A DNA stretch of 33,784 nt from Rhodobacterales bacterium UBA7416 (GCA_002469545.1 DKMK01000078.1:1-33784); one strand, 5' to 3'. Shown: positions 8,234-16,676, counted from the stretch's first letter. Made by a program: numbers and translations. The notes: generated by a model from the sequence alone, not told the origin.

Positions 8234-9532
8234 TTACGTCCCTACTTTGGATGCGGCGCGAAGGGCCTGTTTGAAGTCTGCTTTGATGTCATCGAAGTCT
8301 TCGAGGCCGACTGATATACGCAACAAGTCATCAGTTAAGCCAGCGGCAGTCATTGCGTCAGGTGTTAGGTGGCTGTGGGTCGTTGAACCCGGATGGATAA
8401 CCAATGTTTTGGCGTCGCCGACGTTTGCCAAATGTGATGCGAGTTGCACGTTTTCGATAAATGCACGACCTGCGTCGCGACCGCCCTTGATCCCACATGC
8501 GATGATCGAACCCGATCCCTTGGGCATTAAGCGCATAGCAACGTCGTGATCCGGGTGATCAGGCAACGTTGGGTGTTTGACCCATGAGATACCTTCGTGA
8601 TTGGTAAGAAAATCCAGCATTTTAGCGGTGTTTGTCATGTGGCGTTCCATGCGAAGGCCAAGGGTTTCAATACCTTGGATCAGGTGAAACGCGTTGGTTG
8701 GTGACAGGCATGGGCCGATATTATACATGCCTTCGGTGCGGACACGGGTGATGAATGCAGCGGGGCCGTATTCTTCGTATAGGTTCACACCTTGGAAGCC
8801 AAAGTGGGGTTGTGTCAACGTCGGGAAACGGTCGTTTTGTCCCCAGTCGAAATTGCCGCCGTCGATGATGGCGCCGCCCAGCGCGATGCCGTGACCGCCC
8901 ATCCATTTGGTCAAGGAATGGATCACGATGTTTGCACCATTTTCCAGTGGTTTGAGCAAGTACGGTGTATTGAAGGTGGCGTCGATGATCAGCGGTACGC
9001 CTGCATCGTTGGCAATTTTACCGATGGCGGGGACATCCATGACGTCCATGCCCGGGTTTCCGATGACCTCGCCAAACACCATTTTGGTATTGTCTTGGAT
9101 TGCGTCAGCGAATGCCTGTGGGTCATTTGGCGCGACGAAGGTGGTGGTAATGCCGTAGCGCGATAATGTGTGTTGGAACAGGTTTACGTTTGCGCCGTAC
9201 ATTTGCGATGATGAAACGATATGGTCGCCAGCGGAGCAAAGTGCCAGAACTGTTAGGAACAATGCGGCCATACCCGATGAAGTGGCGACGCAACCAATGC
9301 CGCCTTCGAGGGCGGCGACGCGTTGTTCGAGAACAGCAACGGTAGGGTTTGAGATGCGGGAGTAGATGTGTCCCCCAACTTCTAGATTAAACAGCGCGCT
9401 GGCGTGTTCGGTATCTTGGAACACATAGGATGTGGTTTGATGAATGGGGACGGCGCGCGATCCGTGGCGTGCGTCTGGCGTATGCCCTGCGTGTAAGCTG
9501 AGCGTGTCGAATTTGAAATCACCAGTCATCAT
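8234..9532 (-). CDS. metY: O-acetylhomoserine sulfhydrylase (Cys/Met metabolism PLP enzyme)
   Basis: A 432-residue fold-type I PLP enzyme of the Cys/Met metabolism family. Visible hallmarks are the PLP phosphate-binding turn ATSSGMAALFLTVLAL, DATFNTPYLLKPLENGA, the Schiff-base lysine in SLTKWMGGHG, and the C-terminal SVGLEDFDDI. The length and the long MGGHG to SPTNAF segment fit the O-acetylhomoserine aminocarboxypropyltransferase branch rather than MetB or MetC. The reaction joins O-acetylhomoserine with sulfide to homocysteine, or with methanethiol directly to methionine. It leads a four-gene operon divergent from dmdA, a logical place for an enzyme that captures methanethiol released from DMSP. 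Two ATG codons are in tandem (9532 and 9529). The GGAGG at 9538-9534 is better spaced for the second, so the true start may be 9529. Confidence 0.9.
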   Translation of the reverse strand: MMTGDFKFDTLSLHAGHTPDARHGSRAVPIHQTTSYVFQDTEHASALFNLEVGGHIYSRISNPTVAVLEQRVAALEGGIGCVATSSGMAALFLTVLALCSAGDHIVSSSQMYGANVNLFQHTLSRYGITTTFVAPNDPQAFADAIQDNTKMVFGEVIGNPGMDVMDVPAIGKIANDAGVPLIIDATFNTPYLLKPLENGANIVIHSLTKWMGGHGIALGGAIIDGGNFDWGQNDRFPTLTQPHFGFQGVNLYEEYGPAAFITRVRTEGMYNIGPCLSPTNAFHLIQGIETLGLRMERHMTNTAKMLDFLTNHEGISWVKHPTLPDHPDHDVAMRLMPKGSGSIIACGIKGGRDAGRAFIENVQLASHLANVGDAKTLVIHPGSTTHSHLTPDAMTAAGLTDDLLRISVGLEDFDDIKADFKQALRAASKVGT

Positions 9533-9571
9533 TTCCTCCGAGAATATGGGATACTTATGCCGTTTTTAGGC

Positions 9572-9620
9572 CTTTAAATGACCCTACAAAACATTTTTCT
9601 GAAATGTAAGACATTTAAAG
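9572..9620. promoter_or_regulatory. Nested inverted repeats in the metY/dmdA divergent promoter region
   Basis: The 118-bp region between the divergent metY and dmdA starts contains an exact 9-bp inverted repeat, CTTTAAATG (9572-9580) and CATTTAAAG (9612-9620). Nested inside it is a 6-bp inverted repeat, ACATTT (9591-9596) and AAATGT (9602-9607). The core AAATG/CATTT therefore occurs four times in 49 bp. This looks like a multi-site operator for a dimeric regulator controlling both directions. The regulator cannot be named from sequence. Confidence 0.5.
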
Positions 9621-9650
9621 TGAGAATTGAAACAAATTGGAGTCTTTGAT

Positions 9651-10784
9651 ATGTCCCGCGCCACAATCCTTGCGTCACGTCGTTTACGTGCAACGCCTTA
9701 TTCCACCCGTGTCGCCCAAATGGGAGCCTCTGGCTATACTGTTTATAATCACATGTGGCTTGCCACAATGTTTGGTGGCTTGGCCCAAGATTATGCGCAT
9801 TTGAAAAAATATGCACAGATTTGGGATGTTTCTGTGGAACGCCAAGTGCAGATTAAGGGGCCTGATGCACACAAGTTGGCCTGTATGATTTCCGCACGTG
9901 ATTTGACCAATGCAAAAGTTGGGCGTTGTTATTATGCGCCCATCTGTGATCAGCATGGCAAAATTATCAATGATCCTGTTGCGCTGCGTTTGGCGGATGA
10001 CAAGTATTGGTTTTCGATTGCTGACAGTGATTTATTACTGTGGGTTCAAGGGTTGGCGTTGGGACTGAATTTGGACGTGGATATTTGTGAACCAGATGTG
10101 TCGCCACTGGCGATCCAAGGTCCTATGGCCGAGGATTTGATGGTCGACGTATTTGGTGAAGAAATTCGTGATATCAAGTTTTTCCAATTCAAAGCCTTTC
10201 CGTTCGAAGGTCGCATGTTAAATATTGCGCGTTCCGGTTGGTCAAAACAGGGTGGGTTTGAGATTTATCTGGATGACGGTTCATTGGGTGAAGTTCTGTG
10301 GGATGCAATTTGGGAAAAGGGCGAGCCATATTATTTACGCCCAGGTTGTCCAAATCTGATCGAACGTATCGAAGGCGGATTGTTGTCATATGGCAATGAC
10401 ATGAACCGCGAAAATACTCCGTTAGAAATTGGGTTAGAGAAATTCATCAATCTGGATAGCGATCGTGACTTCATCGGCAAAGAGGCCCTGATCGCGCAAC
10501 GTGATGTCGGCATTAAAAAGCGTTTGATGGGGATCGAAATGGACGGCGAAGAAATGACGCCTGTGCCAGAGCCCGAGGATGTTGTTGTGGATGATGTGAA
10601 AGTTGGCATTTTGACATCCGCAGTGTTTTCACCCGATTACGGTGCAAATATCGGCTTTGTTATGATTGCCATTGAGCATGCCCATGATGGTGCGGTTGTC
10701 GAAGTGCAATCTGCGCAAGGGACACGCAAAGGCGTGATTTGCGAAGTATCAAGCCTGTGGTCGCGTGCACAAACCAGCGAATAA
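9651..10784 (+). CDS. dmdA: Dimethylsulfoniopropionate demethylase (DmdA), GcvT-fold
   Basis: A 377-residue aminomethyltransferase-fold protein. It matches the DmdA family I know from SAR11 and roseobacters in block after block: SRRLRATPYSTRV, YTVYNHMWL, QIWDVSVERQVQIKGPDA, GRCYYAPICDQHGKIINDP, ARSGWSKQGGFEIYL, and GCPNLIERIEGGLLSYGND. DmdA transfers a methyl from DMSP to tetrahydrofolate, leaving methylmercaptopropionate; it acts in the cytoplasm. The ATG at 9651 is chosen because TTGGAG (9637-9642) lies eight bases upstream; an upstream TTG start would have no such site. It is divergent from a metY, hydrolase, FadN-type, acyl-CoA ligase operon, which supports the DMSP reading. Non-DMSP GcvT-like paralogues are common in this group, so a related methylated substrate cannot be excluded. 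Confidence 0.85.
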   Translation: MSRATILASRRLRATPYSTRVAQMGASGYTVYNHMWLATMFGGLAQDYAHLKKYAQIWDVSVERQVQIKGPDAHKLACMISARDLTNAKVGRCYYAPICDQHGKIINDPVALRLADDKYWFSIADSDLLLWVQGLALGLNLDVDICEPDVSPLAIQGPMAEDLMVDVFGEEIRDIKFFQFKAFPFEGRMLNIARSGWSKQGGFEIYLDDGSLGEVLWDAIWEKGEPYYLRPGCPNLIERIEGGLLSYGNDMNRENTPLEIGLEKFINLDSDRDFIGKEALIAQRDVGIKKRLMGIEMDGEEMTPVPEPEDVVVDDVKVGILTSAVFSPDYGANIGFVMIAIEHAHDGAVVEVQSAQGTRKGVICEVSSLWSRAQTSE

Positions 10785-10804
10785 GCGTTGCGCGTCCCGC
10801 CTGA

Positions 10805-10834
10805 TTGGCGCAAATTAGTCTGAATTTGCGCCAA
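10805..10834. repeat. Perfect 12-bp hairpin between dmdA and the glycosyltransferase gene
   Basis: The arms TTGGCGCAAATT (10805-10816) and AATTTGCGCCAA (10823-10834) are exact reverse complements separated by a six-base loop AGTCTG. It starts 20 bases after the dmdA stop and ends 9 bases before the next ATG. No T-run follows on the plus strand, so it is not a textbook terminator. It may act as an mRNA 3'-end stabiliser, an attenuator for the next gene, or a protein-binding palindrome. Confidence 0.7.
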
Positions 10835-10843
10835 AGGGACAAC

Positions 10844-12811
10844 ATGTCAAAAACCAAAGTATTTGCAGTACGCCCAGATCGTCTGGGTGGGCGATTATCG
10901 GCCATCGTGAATGCTAAGCGGTTGTCAGATATGTTTGATTTGGATTTGCAGGTTTTTTGGAGCAAGCCAAAAAATGCATACCCCGAATTGGTGACGCCAG
11001 AAGCGATTTTTTCTGACACGTTTATTGCAAATCATTTTATGTCTGAGGACACGGCCCAAGGCAGTTTGAAGTTTACGGCCATACCGAAAAGATCAGCACC
11101 GATGGCACGGGCGGATTTTACAGCGCGCATCGCCGCGGGCGAAGATTTTGGGTTCACCACCCGCGAAGGTGCTGTTGCGCTGCCGTTTGAAGATCAGCAG
11201 GCCGCGCGTGTTGGTTTTGCAAAGACATTTCAGAACCTTGATTTTTCAGATGCATTTCGAACGACCAAAGATCACATTGATGATGTGTTGAATGATGATT
11301 TAGAATACGTCGCCGTTCACATTCGACGTGGCGATGTTATTCGCAATCCCAATACGTCTGAAGGTTTTTGGCATGGTCAATTTGTGCCTGATGCAATCTA
11401 TTTTGAAGCGTTGGATACACTGATTGGATCGAATGTACGTTTTGTTTTGTTTTGTGATGACGCGGCTGTTTTACAGACCTATCAAACGCGATACGAAACT
11501 GCGGTTAGTGCGGCCAAGATCACGGGTGCCGATGGACAACCTGCCCTGCATATCGATTTGGCAGAGATGTATTTGATGAGCCGATGTGCACGAATTTTAT
11601 GCCCACGAAGCAGCGCATTTTCCATGGTCGCCGCGGATCTGTCTGCAATTGATCGCGAACCCGTTGAGGATTTATTGTCGCCTGCGCAAATGCGTCGTGC
11701 GATTGGAAAATTGGCGCAGGATATCAAAATCGGTGTCAGCGCATTTCATTCCGAAGGTGACTTTAAGCAGTCTCTGAATGCGTTAATGAAATACAGCGCA
11801 TTTACCGATCCACAAATGAATGTAATCGATGTTGCAACGTTGGCGCAAAACCATGGAATTGCGACCGTACATTTGCTGGATGCCAGCTTGAAGCACACAT
11901 TGGATACCGGTGATCTTGGGCCTGTTTCATGGTTACAGCCGATGGTGCAAACGTATGAGTTTCATCATGTATCTGCATTGGGCGAACCATTCGCGGCCTT
12001 GGCATATGCCCGTGTTTTGGCGGGTGAACGTGATGAAGGTTTGCAGTGTTTGGGCTGGGCAAATTGGTTTTATCCTGAATCACAGTTTGTCAGTTATGTT
12101 TCGTCTATCTTGATGGGCGATGGTGGTGCGTGGTTTGACGGTATGGGTTACGATTCCTTGGGTTTGAAATCCGCGATACCGCCCCACAAGGGATTACGGT
12201 TTCTGGGCAAAGGTGCCTTTGCGGATGCGGTGGACAGCCCGTTCCATTTGAAAAACCATATGGCGCCAGTTGCCCTGATGGATTGGTTGGAATTTGTGAA
12301 TCCAAAGACGCGGCGCAGATTGCAAATGCGGTCAATCATGGCACGCGATATTGTGAACAGTCTGCCCGATGACATTGCGGCGCTGAATACTGTTATGCAA
12401 TCGGGTGGATCGCTGGCATCCCTGCAAGCGATTGCCAAAGACGGTGATGCATTGGCCGCCAAGCGTTTGGCGACCGGATGTTTTCGCGTTGGTGAATGTG
12501 ATGCAGGCTTAAAGGCATTGCATATGGCCGTGGAACGCAGCGGCGATCAGCCTGCATATGTCGCAGCGTATGGTGTGCGATTGTTAGAATTTGGGCACAC
12601 GGCAAAAGCTGTTGAAGTGTTCGATGGATTAGCAGAAATGGGATTGACGTGGACGCAACAAAGTCCTGCGGTCACATATGCCCATGCACAGGCATTGTCG
12701 GGCGAGAAGGCGTTTGTAAGAAGCGCGCAGTTGATCGCGCGCAACTTAGATTTTTCGAATTCTTGTTTGGTGTCAAATACGTTGAGACGCCAATTACAAC
12801 AATACCTTTAA
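10844..12811 (+). CDS. Fucosyltransferase-like glycosyltransferase with C-terminal helical repeats
   Basis: A 655-residue protein without signal peptide or membrane segment. The N-terminal part looks like a GT-B fucosyltransferase-type enzyme: RPDRLGGRLSAIVNA near residue 10, the signature AVHIRRGD at residues 157-164, and a later ARILCPRSSAFSMVAADL block like the serine-rich nucleotide-sugar motif of alpha-1,2/1,6-fucosyltransferases. From about residue 300 the protein is helical, and its last 150 residues look like degenerate TPR units (LKALHMAVERSGDQPAYVAAYG). The ATG at 10844 is chosen because AAAGGGA lies four bases upstream; an earlier TTG lies inside the hairpin arm. Its stop overlaps the stop of the convergent dimethylglycine dehydrogenase gene by four bases. 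It has no evident link to osmolyte catabolism; surface-polysaccharide or protein glycosylation is possible. Donor and acceptor are unknown. Confidence 0.75.
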   Translation: MSKTKVFAVRPDRLGGRLSAIVNAKRLSDMFDLDLQVFWSKPKNAYPELVTPEAIFSDTFIANHFMSEDTAQGSLKFTAIPKRSAPMARADFTARIAAGEDFGFTTREGAVALPFEDQQAARVGFAKTFQNLDFSDAFRTTKDHIDDVLNDDLEYVAVHIRRGDVIRNPNTSEGFWHGQFVPDAIYFEALDTLIGSNVRFVLFCDDAAVLQTYQTRYETAVSAAKITGADGQPALHIDLAEMYLMSRCARILCPRSSAFSMVAADLSAIDREPVEDLLSPAQMRRAIGKLAQDIKIGVSAFHSEGDFKQSLNALMKYSAFTDPQMNVIDVATLAQNHGIATVHLLDASLKHTLDTGDLGPVSWLQPMVQTYEFHHVSALGEPFAALAYARVLAGERDEGLQCLGWANWFYPESQFVSYVSSILMGDGGAWFDGMGYDSLGLKSAIPPHKGLRFLGKGAFADAVDSPFHLKNHMAPVALMDWLEFVNPKTRRRLQMRSIMARDIVNSLPDDIAALNTVMQSGGSLASLQAIAKDGDALAAKRLATGCFRVGECDAGLKALHMAVERSGDQPAYVAAYGVRLLEFGHTAKAVEVFDGLAEMGLTWTQQSPAVTYAHAQALSGEKAFVRSAQLIARNLDFSNSCLVSNTLRRQLQQYL

Positions 12812-15228
12812 GAACGCATCAACGCGTAGGTTGGATCGTACAGGCATTGTTCAACCACCGTTGCGGGTGTCAGTTTACCAATGATGTCGATTTCGAATTT
12901 GGTGCCTTGTGCCGCGAATTCTGGATCAACGAATGCGTAGGCGATGTTTTTGCCAACGCGGTGTCCGTAATCGCCCGATGAAACTGTGCCAATCACACGT
13001 CCATCGACCATGATCGATGCGCCACCATGTGCAGGTGCAATATCATCATCGATCACCATTGTGACCAATTTGGTGCGCAGGCCATCCAACATGCGTTGTT
13101 CAAGGGCCTCTTTGCCGATGAAGTCGCCTTTGTCCATTTTGATAAAGCGATCGAGGCTGGTTTCAAATGGTGTGAACTCGGTCAATAGGTCTGCTTTCCA
13201 ATGTAGGAAGCCTTTTTCCATGCGCATGCTGTCAACGGCGCGCGCACCGAATAATTTCAGCCCGTGTTTTTTGCCCGCTTCGCGCAATGCCAAGTAGGCC
13301 GCGTAAAGTTGGTTGTTAGGGATGTGGATTTCGTATGCGAGTTCACCAGAGAAGCTGACGGTCATGACTTTGGCTGGTGCGATGCCGATGAATGCGTCGC
13401 GGACGCATAACCATGGCATTGCTGTTGCAGACCAATCATCGCGTGAAACAGCGGACATGACAACACGCGATTTCGGCCCTGCCAGAACAAGGATCGTGTA
13501 ATCGTTGGTCAGTGACTTAACCTGAACATCTTCGCCTGAACCGATGTTGTTTTGGAGCCAATCCATGTCGTGAAATTCGGCAACGGCCGCAGAACCGTAC
13601 CAGATGGAACCATCTGGCATGTTTGCGATTGTTGCCTCTGCTTTGATCATGCCGTTGTGGTTTAGAAGATAGCCCAAACCGACGCGCCCCTGTTTGCGTG
13701 TGACACGACCACAGATCATGCGATCAAGGAAATCATGCGCATCTGCACCGGTGATTTCGAAACGGTTGAAACCGCTGACTTCGCAAAGGCCCACGGATGT
13801 GTGTACCGCGTTAACTTCGCCTTTGATGATGTCCTGAGCTTCGTTGAATTTGAAACCCAGTGTTTCGTGGAAATCTGGTGTTGGTTTGATGTATTCCATG
13901 CGTTCCCAACCGTTGACGGTTGTGAATTCCGCGCCTTCGGCCGCCAAGATTGGCGTGAGTGGCGTGGTTTTCATCGGACGCCCCGCTGGGCGGTGTTCTT
14001 GTGGGAAATGGAAGCGGAATTCGTTTTGGTAATCTTCGATCGCTTTGAGGGCAGTTAGTTCGACATTACAGTGAGCTGTAAAGCGGCGTGGGTCGATGAC
14101 CCATGTGTCGTATTCTGCTTCGCCATGCACGATTTGTTGGGCCAGTAACCAACCGTGACCGCCGCCTTCGCCCAAGCCTGCACGCAGGCCGATGATACAG
14201 AATGCGTTGCGTTTTCCAGGGATTGGGCCAACCAGTGGTGCGCCGTCGATTGTATATGTGATGGGGCCGTTTACGATCGTGTGAATACCTGTTTCCATCA
14301 AGGCAGGCATGCGTTCCATCGCACCTTCTAGAACGTCGGATACGCGATCCAGATCGTCTGGGCATAACGCATTCACAAAGTGAGGGTCGATGCCGTCCAT
14401 GCCCCATGTTTTACAATCTTGTTCGTAGAAACCGACCAGCAGGCCGTTCTTTTCCTGACGACAGTAGTAATCGGAAATTGGGCAACGCAGCAATGGCATG
14501 CGTTTTTCGGATTCAACAATTGCTGGGATGTCTTCTGTCAGGAAATATTGGTGTTCCATTGATGCAACTGGGTGATGTACGCCCATCATTGCGCCAACTT
14601 CGTTCACACGGTAACCGCCAGCGTTGACTACAACATCACAATCGATATCGCCATGTTCGGTGTGAACTGTCCATGTATCATCTTTGTGTTGAGTCAGGCC
14701 CGTTACAGGGGTGTTACGGTAAACTTCGGCGCCAGCTTTGCGGGCGCGGCGTGCCAATGCTTGGCACAATTGTGCGGGGTCGATATCACCATCGGATGGA
14801 TCCCAAAGGCCGCCAATCATGTTGTCGGTTGAAATCAGTGGGTGTCGGCGTGCGCATTCGGCAGCGTCCAGTACTTCGAATTCTACATCCATACCGCGTG
14901 CCATAGATGCAAAATGGGCGTACCCATCCATTTGCGCCTGAGTGTTTGCCAGACGAATGCCGCCATCGCCGTGGTGATAGTTGATTGGGTATTCGGGGTC
15001 ATTGGCCAATTCATTATACAGATTGATCGAATGGGTTTTCAAACCGACCATTGTCTGTGTCATGCCGAAATTCGTCACCTGTGCGGCGGAATGCCATGTG
15101 GTGCCACTGGTCAATTCGTTGCGTTCAACCAGAACAACATCTGTCCAACCCTCTTGTGTTAGGTGGTACAATGTTGAGCACCCTGCGATGCCCCCGCCGA
15201 TTACGACTGCTTTGGTTCTGGTTTTCAT
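12808..15228 (-). CDS. Dimethylglycine/sarcosine dehydrogenase (FAD oxidoreductase plus GcvT domain)
   Basis: An 806-residue two-part enzyme. Residues about 5-365 form a DAO-type FAD domain with GGGIAG (11-16) and SGTTWHSA, in which His46 occupies the position that carries covalently bound FAD in mammalian and Arthrobacter dimethylglycine/sarcosine enzymes. After a linker, residues about 425-800 form a GcvT-type folate domain (FEITGADAHDFLDRMICG, GLGYLLNHNGMIKAE, MRMEKGFLHWKADLLTEF, FIGKEAL). It should oxidatively demethylate dimethylglycine or sarcosine and pass the one-carbon unit to tetrahydrofolate. Roseobacters carry several paralogues, so the exact substrate is uncertain. It stands alone on the minus strand, with its own leader at 15229-15361 below a terminator. 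With the MttB and GbdR-like genes nearby it fits glycine betaine degradation. Confidence 0.88.
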   Translation of the reverse strand: MKTRTKAVVIGGGIAGCSTLYHLTQEGWTDVVLVERNELTSGTTWHSAAQVTNFGMTQTMVGLKTHSINLYNELANDPEYPINYHHGDGGIRLANTQAQMDGYAHFASMARGMDVEFEVLDAAECARRHPLISTDNMIGGLWDPSDGDIDPAQLCQALARRARKAGAEVYRNTPVTGLTQHKDDTWTVHTEHGDIDCDVVVNAGGYRVNEVGAMMGVHHPVASMEHQYFLTEDIPAIVESEKRMPLLRCPISDYYCRQEKNGLLVGFYEQDCKTWGMDGIDPHFVNALCPDDLDRVSDVLEGAMERMPALMETGIHTIVNGPITYTIDGAPLVGPIPGKRNAFCIIGLRAGLGEGGGHGWLLAQQIVHGEAEYDTWVIDPRRFTAHCNVELTALKAIEDYQNEFRFHFPQEHRPAGRPMKTTPLTPILAAEGAEFTTVNGWERMEYIKPTPDFHETLGFKFNEAQDIIKGEVNAVHTSVGLCEVSGFNRFEITGADAHDFLDRMICGRVTRKQGRVGLGYLLNHNGMIKAEATIANMPDGSIWYGSAAVAEFHDMDWLQNNIGSGEDVQVKSLTNDYTILVLAGPKSRVVMSAVSRDDWSATAMPWLCVRDAFIGIAPAKVMTVSFSGELAYEIHIPNNQLYAAYLALREAGKKHGLKLFGARAVDSMRMEKGFLHWKADLLTEFTPFETSLDRFIKMDKGDFIGKEALEQRMLDGLRTKLVTMVIDDDIAPAHGGASIMVDGRVIGTVSSGDYGHRVGKNIAYAFVDPEFAAQGTKFEIDIIGKLTPATVVEQCLYDPTYALMRS

Positions 15229-15361
15229 GCGATTGCCCTGATTGTTTGGGCGATGGGAATACAGATTGGTGAACTTGTCTAGCAGAATTACTTTTCGGTG
15301 TGGCTTTTCTTAAATTCCGAAAGTTGTTTTCGTGGCGTTGATGTGGTGTAACGTTAAAATC

Positions 15362-15396
15362 AAAAAAAACCGAGCAAACAACTATGTTCGCTCGGT
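15362..15396 (-). terminator. Rho-independent terminator of the beta-barrel gene, probably bidirectional
   Basis: ACCGAGC (15369-15375) pairs with GCTCGGT (15390-15396), and the stem extends by three more pairs after one mismatch. Read on the minus strand it is followed by a run of T (complement of the A-run at 15362-15369), ideal for ending transcription of the gene at 15430. On the plus strand T6 follows after a three-base gap. It also insulates the leader of the dimethylglycine dehydrogenase gene. Confidence 0.85.
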
Positions 15397-15429
15397 CAGT
15401 TTTTTCAAGAAGACGTATTTTTGGACTGA

Positions 15430-16372
15430 CTAAAACTTGTGTTCCCAGCCGATTGTAAGGGCGTGGTACAAAACAGATTCATATCCGATCGTAGCGGTAC
15501 CAGTGGAAAAGGCTGTTGTACCAAGAGACGCAACGCTTGTTGCCGCGCTGTCGATATAAATTAGATTGGCACCAAGTTTCAAAAGACTGTTGTTCCCAAT
15601 GTCATAACGAAAGTTTACGCCAAGTTCTGCGACCTTGGTCTTTTTGTGATCCGAAACTGCGCTGCTTGGTGTGCTAAATGTTGCAAGGCCATAGCCTGCT
15701 GATCCGAATGCATAACCAACTGAGTTATTCAAATATCCAAGATTACCAAAGAATGACACGTTTAGTTTTTCATTTGCGCTAGGAATTTCGGTTTGAAATC
15801 CAATTTGTGGTCCAACCATATCATTCACTGCGCTTTGCGTGATCAAGTTCCCTGTGCCCACAAAGCCACTGGGTCCAGCATCCATATCGATTTCCAAGCT
15901 ATCTGTGAATCGAATGGCTTTTAAACCTGCGGTGAATGCCGTGCCGCGATATTGCGCGAGCTGTGTATTCACTTCGAATCCCAAGAAAGAATTTTCGAAT
16001 TTTGCCGATAGATCTAAGTCAGTAATCGGGCCAAATAAACCATTTCCAAACGGGTCGCCACTTGCCACGGAAACGCCTCCGTTAAAGACTGTGTAATTTG
16101 GATCAGACAAGACTGTGCTTTGGTTGGGTGAAAGAATGGCCTTAAATGACGTGGGAAAACGGAGTTCATCCGCTGTGTATTCAATAATGATCCCCAGCAC
16201 CTGAAACGTTTCCACCAGCGTCTGATGTTAGGTGAGTAATAGGCGTGCCGCCTGGCGCGCCATCTCTGAACAACAGTGTGTCATTACCCTTTTGCTTTGT
16301 TAGATAGCTGAAATTAACCTCTAAATTGGATGTGTCGTCTGCAAAAACAGGTGCCCATAAAAGCGTTTTCAT
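15430..16372 (-). pseudogene. Outer-membrane beta-barrel protein, frameshifted and with a shortened signal peptide
   Basis: Two minus-strand frames overlap at 16181-16215. The first (16372-16181) follows a good ribosome site (AAGGGGA, eight bases away) and encodes MKTLLWAPVFADD and a beta-rich segment. The second (to 15430) has no proper start but continues a beta-barrel, with alternating hydrophobic strands such as NSFLGFEVNTQLA and a C-terminal phenylalanine after LTIGWEHKF, the usual outer-membrane assembly signal. Joined, they make a protein of about 325 residues, similar in style to Lpg1974/BBP7-type porin-like proteins (weak family call). The leader is too short for a normal signal peptide although its AxA-like cleavage end remains, so there are two lesions: a leader deletion and a frameshift near 16185-16215. 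It is followed by a clear terminator. It may be recently inactivated, or phase-variable if the shift is programmed, but no homopolymer is seen at the junction. Confidence 0.7.
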
Positions 16373-16581
16373 TTTGTAATCCCCTTTGTGAATACGCTCA
16401 TTCTGTGGTGCGTATTTGGTGTTTTAAATTTTCTATGCCCCATTTAATTGGCAGCACTTATTGCTCGGATACTTAAACCGTTCAGGGAAAACTAAGTTTT
16501 TAATAAAATTATTAATAAATATTTCAAAATGTGCCTAAAAAACCACCGATCAAGTTCGTGACAAATTTAGTGGCAGCACGT

Positions 16582-16622
16582 TCGCCCAGTTTTCAGAATT
16601 CTATCGTCCAGTTTTCAGAATT
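16582..16622 (+). promoter_or_regulatory. Tandem 19-bp direct repeat upstream of mttB-1
   Basis: TCGYCCAGTTTTCAGAATT occurs twice, at 16582-16600 and 16604-16622, with a single C/T difference and a spacing of 22 bp, about two helical turns. It is 55 bp upstream of the mttB-1 ATG, in a 304-bp gene-free stretch (16373-16676) that is otherwise AT-rich and shows only a further 9-bp repeat TGGCAGCAC (16449 and 16571). Direct repeats on one helix face are typical of AraC-family activator sites. The GbdR-like AraC gene lies just beyond mttB-1, so it is the first candidate to bind here. Confidence 0.65.
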
Positions 16623-16626
16623 ATAT

Positions 16627-16638
16627 TGTGCATACAAA
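16627..16638 (+). promoter_or_regulatory. Candidate GntR operator upstream of mttB-1
   Basis: TGTGCATACAAA matches 10 of 12 bases of the perfect palindrome TTTGTATACAAA found upstream of the GntR gene at 19192. It lies directly next to the tandem direct repeats and just before a TTGACA-like element (16642-16647), a suitable place for repression of mttB-1. The match is short and is a hypothesis. Confidence 0.45.
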
Positions 16639-16676
16639 CAATTGACATAATCTGGTTTCAAACAAAGGGAATGCAC

